Source of the DNA: Ehretia macrophylla
Lineage: Eukaryota; Streptophyta; Magnoliopsida; Boraginales; Ehretiaceae
Direction of reading: 5' to 3'
Length of the DNA stretch: 64,000 nucleotides
Assembly: GCA_037974665.1 (NCBI GenBank)
Contig: CM075782.1
Span: 44,675,851-44,739,850 of the forward strand
A model generated the notes under the pieces. The model saw only the letters and a program-made list of their open reading frames with translations, was not told where the DNA came from and ran no database searches. Positions 59,125-64,000 of the stretch are shown here, in pieces. Made by a program: the position numbers and the translations under genes. The first letter of the stretch is position 1. Each line of letters opens with the position of its first letter.

Positions 59125-59692
59125 AACCTCTTTATACTTTTGTAAAGTTGTATAATATCCCCTGTAATTTTAAAAGTGTACGACACCCTTCTGTGGTTTC
59201 TGAAACTAAGTACAATAGTCTCCTGTAGTTTTAAAAGTGCACAGTACCCCCTTGTGGTTTCTAAAACTAAGCACAACAGTCCACTCTGTCAAAAAATCCA
59301 TATATTTAACAAAAAGTATGATGCACGTGCGTTAAATATGTTTTTTTTGCTTAAATTATTAATTGTTTAGACAAAAATACCCATTTTTTCCAACCCTAAA
59401 GAGAAAAATATGTGTCATATAAGAGTATTTTTGTCTAAATAATCAATAATTTAAGTGAAAAAGTTTTGAATAATCGCATTTAACGCTCGTACATCACATT
59501 TTTTGTTAAAATAAACATAATTTTTTTTATAGAGGGGGGTTATTGTGCTTAGTTTCAAAAACCATAGGCGGTATTGTATACTTTTAAAACCACTGGAGGC
59601 TATTGTGCTTAGCTTCAAAAATCACAAGGGTACCATACATTTTTAAAATCACAATAAAGTTTTGTGTAACTTTACAAAAGCACAAGAAGGTT
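59125..59692. mobile_element. palindromic MITE, 'aacctctttatac' family
   Basis: About 568 bp. The left arm (aacctctttatacttttgtaaag) and the reverse complement of the right arm (aaccttcttgtgcttttgtaaag) match well. Both arms hold repeated 'tgtagttttaaaagtgcac' and 'gtggtttctaaaactaagca' phrases or complements. The AT-rich centre has matching 'attaattgtttagacaaaaa' and 'ttgtctaaataatcaataat' arms. No gene. The right end abuts the Gypsy LTR exactly. Confidence 0.75.
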
Positions 59693-60072
59693 GTCATGGA
59701 TGAAAAAACAGAGCACAGCAAAGCAATACTTCAAGCTGACTGTGAGGATGATGATGTGGCAATAACAAAGCAACCACAATGTGATGTCATTCGGTTACGC
59801 ATGAGTGCACACACCAGAAAGATGCCATCTCACTTGAGCGAGTTTGTTACAAAGTAAAAGGAGCGTCATCAGCAGCCTATAAATCACTTGAGAATTCAAT
59901 ATGAAAAAATTAGGCAACAAGTTGTAAACAGTTTCTATATTCCTCTCCTTCTTTCTGGAGCCTTCCAATTGCTCAAAAATTGGATCTATCTTTGTAATTT
60001 TAGTTTTGTCAAATTAAATACAATCAAAAGCTTATGTGCCTCCGTTAATTTCGGTTCTTAATAGTTGATTCA
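59692..60072 (+). repeat. 5' LTR of the Gypsy element
   Basis: Starts TGTCATGG and ends GTTGATTCA, a few bases before a primer-binding-like 'ttggtgctttcat'. It contains a TATA-like 'cctataaatc'. The partner LTR is outside the window, so the ends are inferred. Confidence 0.6.
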
Positions 60073-63000
60073 TCTTATTGGTGCTTTCATTCTCCGAATA
60101 ATGGCCGACAGTACGCGTCTCAAAGTTGTCGACGAAACTCTCCGCACCCAAGCTCAAATCCTCGATTCCCTTCAATCTGCCATTTCCACCCAACAGCATT
60201 CGATGGAACAACTAGCTCTCCAATATACTACATTGAATGGCAAGCTTAACCAGATGCTTTGTTCGGGTAAGTCATCTTCTTCTCGCGCTTCTCCGATCCC
60301 GGGTGCCAGTGGCATGTCCGGTGGTCCACCCAACCTCACTCGCTCTCTCTGCCTTGATTTTCTTCGCTTTGATGGATCTGATGCCGTTGGGTGGGTGTTT
60401 AAGGCTGAACAGTTCTTCGACTACTATGGGATTGATGATTCCCAACGACTCACCATCATTTCCTTCCACATGGACGGCGACGCCCTCCAATGGTATCAAT
60501 GGATGGTTCGCAACCACCTCCTGGGCACCTGGTCTGACTTCACTACTGCTCTTGAAACCTGCTTCGCCCCTCTCAAATTTGAAAACCCTCACAGATCTCT
60601 CGCCAAACTTACCCAACAAGGCTCCATCGCTGAATAGCAATCAGCGTTTGAAGCTCTTACCAATCGGACCACCAACCTACCTTCCGATTTCCTTGTTCAT
60701 TGCTTCATTTCGGGCTTATGACCAGACATTAAACATGAAGTCTTAGCCTTCTGACCTACCTCCATGGTTTCAGCTATCCGCCTGGCTTGCCTCCAAGAAA
60801 CAAAACTGGAGGCCCAACGCCAAACTCTTCCACGCGGCCCACTGTAGTGTGGCCCACACAATCCTTCATCTCAATATTTTCCGAGCCCACACCAGCAGCC
60901 CATTACAGTTTCTCCACCCAACCCATTTCTTCATTCCTTTCACAGATCGTCGTCAACATCCTCTACACAACCACCTCATCTCCCTCCCATTCCTTTATTG
61001 TTACTTCCAACGCCCACTTCTTCGGCGCTTACGACACCTTCGCCATCTCCTTTTCCTATCCGCCAGTTGTCAGCCGCGGATATCCAAGCCAAATGCGAAA
61101 AAGGGCTTTGTTACTCCTGTGATAGTAAATGGTCTCCTTCCCATCGCTATCGATCCACTCCTAAACTTCTCCTCCTTGACTATGAAGCTGATTCCAATAG
61201 TCTTCCACCATCATCCCCACCTGAACCTCCTGATTCCAGCTATGATCCACATTTCACAGAAATTTCCTACCATGCCTTAGTTGGCCACCAATCCCTCACT
61301 ACTTTGCGACTTAACGGCATTCTTTCCGATGCTCCGGTCCAACTTCTTATTGATAGGGGTAGCACCCATAATTTTATCCAAACACGAATTGCTCATTACT
61401 TAGCCCTTCCAGTTGAACCATCCCCTGCTTTCGTTATGGTCGTCGACATCGACGAACGATTGCATACCGAAGGCTGTGTTCGGCAAGCAAGAATCACTAT
61501 TCAAGATCATGAAATTTGCACTGACCTGTATGTTCTACCTTTGCATGGGTCATACATTGTACTGGGTATCTCTTGGCTTATGACTCTTGGTGACATTCGT
61601 TTGAACTATGCTACTCTGACTTTGGGTTTTTATTACTAGGGACAACAAATTGAGTTGCAAGGTGTTGCTTCACTTACCGTCGAGCCTATACAATATAAAG
61701 GCTTGCAGCGAATTCGTAATTCTAATGGCGTGGCTGAGTATTTTCGTTTAAAGGTCCTCCTTCTTAATTGCTCTGAACCAGCAACACCACCACCACCACC
61801 ACCGTTGGCCTCTTTGATAGCTAAGTATGCTTCTATCTTTTCCAAACCAAAGGGCCTTCCTCCTAGTAGGGCACATGATCACATAATTTCTATCCAGCCG
61901 GGTCTTCCGCTTGTGAATGTTAAACCATACAGGTACCCTTATTTTCATAAATAGGAGATTGAAAAATTGGTCAATGAGATGTTGACTAAAGGACTTATTC
62001 GCCCAAGTACGAGTCCGTATTCATCCCCAGTATAGTTGGTAAAAAAAAAAAGATGGAACGTGGCGTTTTTGTACTGATTGTCGTGCTCTCAACGCGGTAA
62101 CAATCAAAGACCGATTTCCTATTCCTACGACTGATGAGCTTTTTGATGAGTTACATGGCGCTATGTGGTTCTCTAAACTGGATTTATTGGTTGGGTATCA
62201 CCAGATTAGAGTATGTGAAGCAGACATTCCAAAGACTGCCTTCTGTACTCACGAAGGGCATTACGAATATCTCGTTATGCCTTTCGGGTTGACCAACACT
62301 CCGGTAACATTTCAGGCTACTATGAATTCGATTTTCAAGCCCTTCCTTCGACGTTTTGTTCTTGTATTTTTTATGATATCTTAGTTTACAGTTATACTTG
62401 GACTGATCATTTATCACACTTGGAATTGGTTTTTTCAACATTACAAGAGCAAGGTTTGGTCGCCAAGCAAGCTAAATGTGTCTTTGGGTAGACGTCAATT
62501 CAATATTTGGGCCATGTGATTTCGGGACAAGGATTAGCTGTAGATTCTGACAAAATCCAAGCCATAGTGGCCTGGCTGCAGCCTACTACCATCAAGGGCC
62601 TTCGCAGATTCTTGGGCCTCTCTGGTTACTATCGCAGATTCGTGAAATATTATGCCCAAATAGCTAGTCCTTTAACTGAATTATTGAAGAAGAATGCTTT
62701 TGTCGGGTCCGACACCGCTCAGGCCTCATTTGAGGCTCTCAAGCATGCCCTTATCTCTGCTCCAATCTTGAGCCTTTCGAATTTCTCTATTCCTTTTACC
62801 ATTGAAACGGATGCATCCAGAACTGGTATCGGTGCAGTGCTTCATCAGAACGGAAAACCCATAGTTTATTATAGTCAGAAGTTGTTTAACAGAATGTAAA
62901 ATGCTTTGACTTATAACAGAGAGATGCACGTGATAGTCATGGCAGTCCAGAAGTGGTGGCAATACATACTTGGCTGAAATTTTTTTATCAAAACAGATCA

Positions 63001-64000
63001 ACAAAGTTTAAGGAATTTGACAAGTCAAACGATCCAGACTCCAGAACAACAGAAATGGCTATCCAAATTACTAGGTTATAAATTGGAAATTTTGTATCAT
63101 CCGGGTCGAGAAAATACGATTGCTGATGCTCTGTCTCGTGTTTCTTCTGATTTCCTGATGGCATTTTCCCAACCCTGCTTCCATATTCTAGATGACATCA
63201 AGGCAGAAAACTTGAGTCATCCTGAGTTGTTACAACAGCATGACTTCATCAAAAGAAATCCTTATCATAATACATCCTTTGCAATACGTGATGGCATCTT
63301 GGTTCACAATAATAGGATTGTAATTGCTTCAGATTTTGAAATTCGTCAGAAATTGATGCACGAGTTTCATTCTACACCATTGGGTGGACACACAGGCTCC
63401 CTGCGTACCTTTCAAAGACTGGCTTCGGGGTTTTACTGGCCTAAAATGAGACAAGAGGTGCGTGAATTTGTCAACTGGTGTCATACATGTCAAGAAATGA
63501 AAATTGCTCAACTAACAACAGCCGGTCTTCTTCAACAGCTTCCCATTCCTACTCACGTATGAGAAGATATCTCAATGGATTTTGTTACTGGCTTACCTAT
63601 GTGTAAAGGTAAGAACATTATATTTGTGGTGGTTGATCGATTCATGAAATATGCACATTTTATTAGTTAGTCACATCCCTTAACTAGCACCAAGGTAGCA
63701 GCTGCCTTTGCGACTGAAATTATTTGTCTTCATGGGGTTCCACGTACTATTGTTAGTGATCGTGACCCAATTTTCATCAGTACATTTTGGAAAGAGATTT
63801 CAGGCTGCAAGGGACGACCCTAGCCACATCAAGTGCTTACCATCCTCAAAGTGATGGGCAGACGGAGATAGTCAATAAGGGATTGGAGCTCTACTTACGT
63901 TGCTTTGTGGCTGATGCACCAGCTCAATGGGCAAGGTTCTTACCATGGGCTGAGTTCTGGTACAACACAGCATTTCACACCTCAGCTCAGATGACACAAT
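59692..64000 (+). mobile_element. Gypsy-type LTR retrotransposon, broken, runs off the window
   Basis: A fossil Ty3/Gypsy element in the plus orientation. Parts in order: 5' LTR, gag from 60101 (LRFDGSDAVGWVFKAEQFFD), aspartic protease region near 61.3 kb, reverse transcriptase near 62.1-62.4 kb (MPFGLTNTP), RNase H near 62.8 kb (ETDASRTGIGAVL), and integrase zinc finger and core from 63.4 kb on (GGHTGSLRTFQRL, HTCQEMK). It is broken at many places, on the order of eight or more, so it is older than the Copia element. The order and the short LTR fit a chromovirus-like lineage, which is inference. Confidence 0.9.

Overview
The window is nuclear DNA of a dicot plant. It is AT-rich, has two spliced genes with plant-type GT-AG introns, and carries many plant transposable elements (MULE, CACTA, Copia, Gypsy, many MITEs). 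The species cannot be named from the sequence.

Layout. Positions 1-3.6 kb are AT-rich intergenic DNA with two palindromic MITEs. Positions 3.7-11.6 kb (+) hold an intact 14-exon sterol 3-beta-glucosyltransferase gene (UGT80A type, 631 aa predicted). Positions 11.6-26.5 kb contain no recognisable gene; they hold a few small DNA-transposon derivatives (one CACTA type with a 3-bp target duplication), a five-copy 117-bp tandem repeat, a possible SINE and a G-box cluster. Positions 26.7-33.2 kb (+) hold an intact 8-exon pectate lyase gene (440 aa predicted, signal peptide plus Pec_lyase_N plus PL1 domain).

Positions 33.9-45.8 kb are a rearranged tandem array. It grew from the 3' flank of the pectate lyase gene and holds nine copies (eight full length, one 3' half), all on the + strand, of a ~68-bp tRNA-Glu(UUC)-like cassette. 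Later insertions into the array (a MULE-type element, two MITEs, a solo LTR) have clear target-site duplications, and several can be compared with empty sister sites.

Positions 48-57.4 kb are nested transposons: a MULE with a degenerate transposase, a young Copia element next to it, then an RG-rich ORF fragment, a GRF zinc-finger ORF and the end of a second MULE family. At 57.9 kb an 80-bp exon resembling the RRM of splicing factor SC35, with both splice sites, stands alone. Positions 59.1-64 kb hold a palindromic MITE directly followed by a broken Gypsy element that runs off the window.

The two host genes act in separate processes: membrane sterol glucosylation and pectin cleavage in the cell wall. 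Nothing indicates that they work together. The most unusual signal is the repeated tRNA-Glu-like cassette in at least two different sequence contexts. Two short coding-like stretches, at 45.9 kb and 57.9 kb, also deserve a search.
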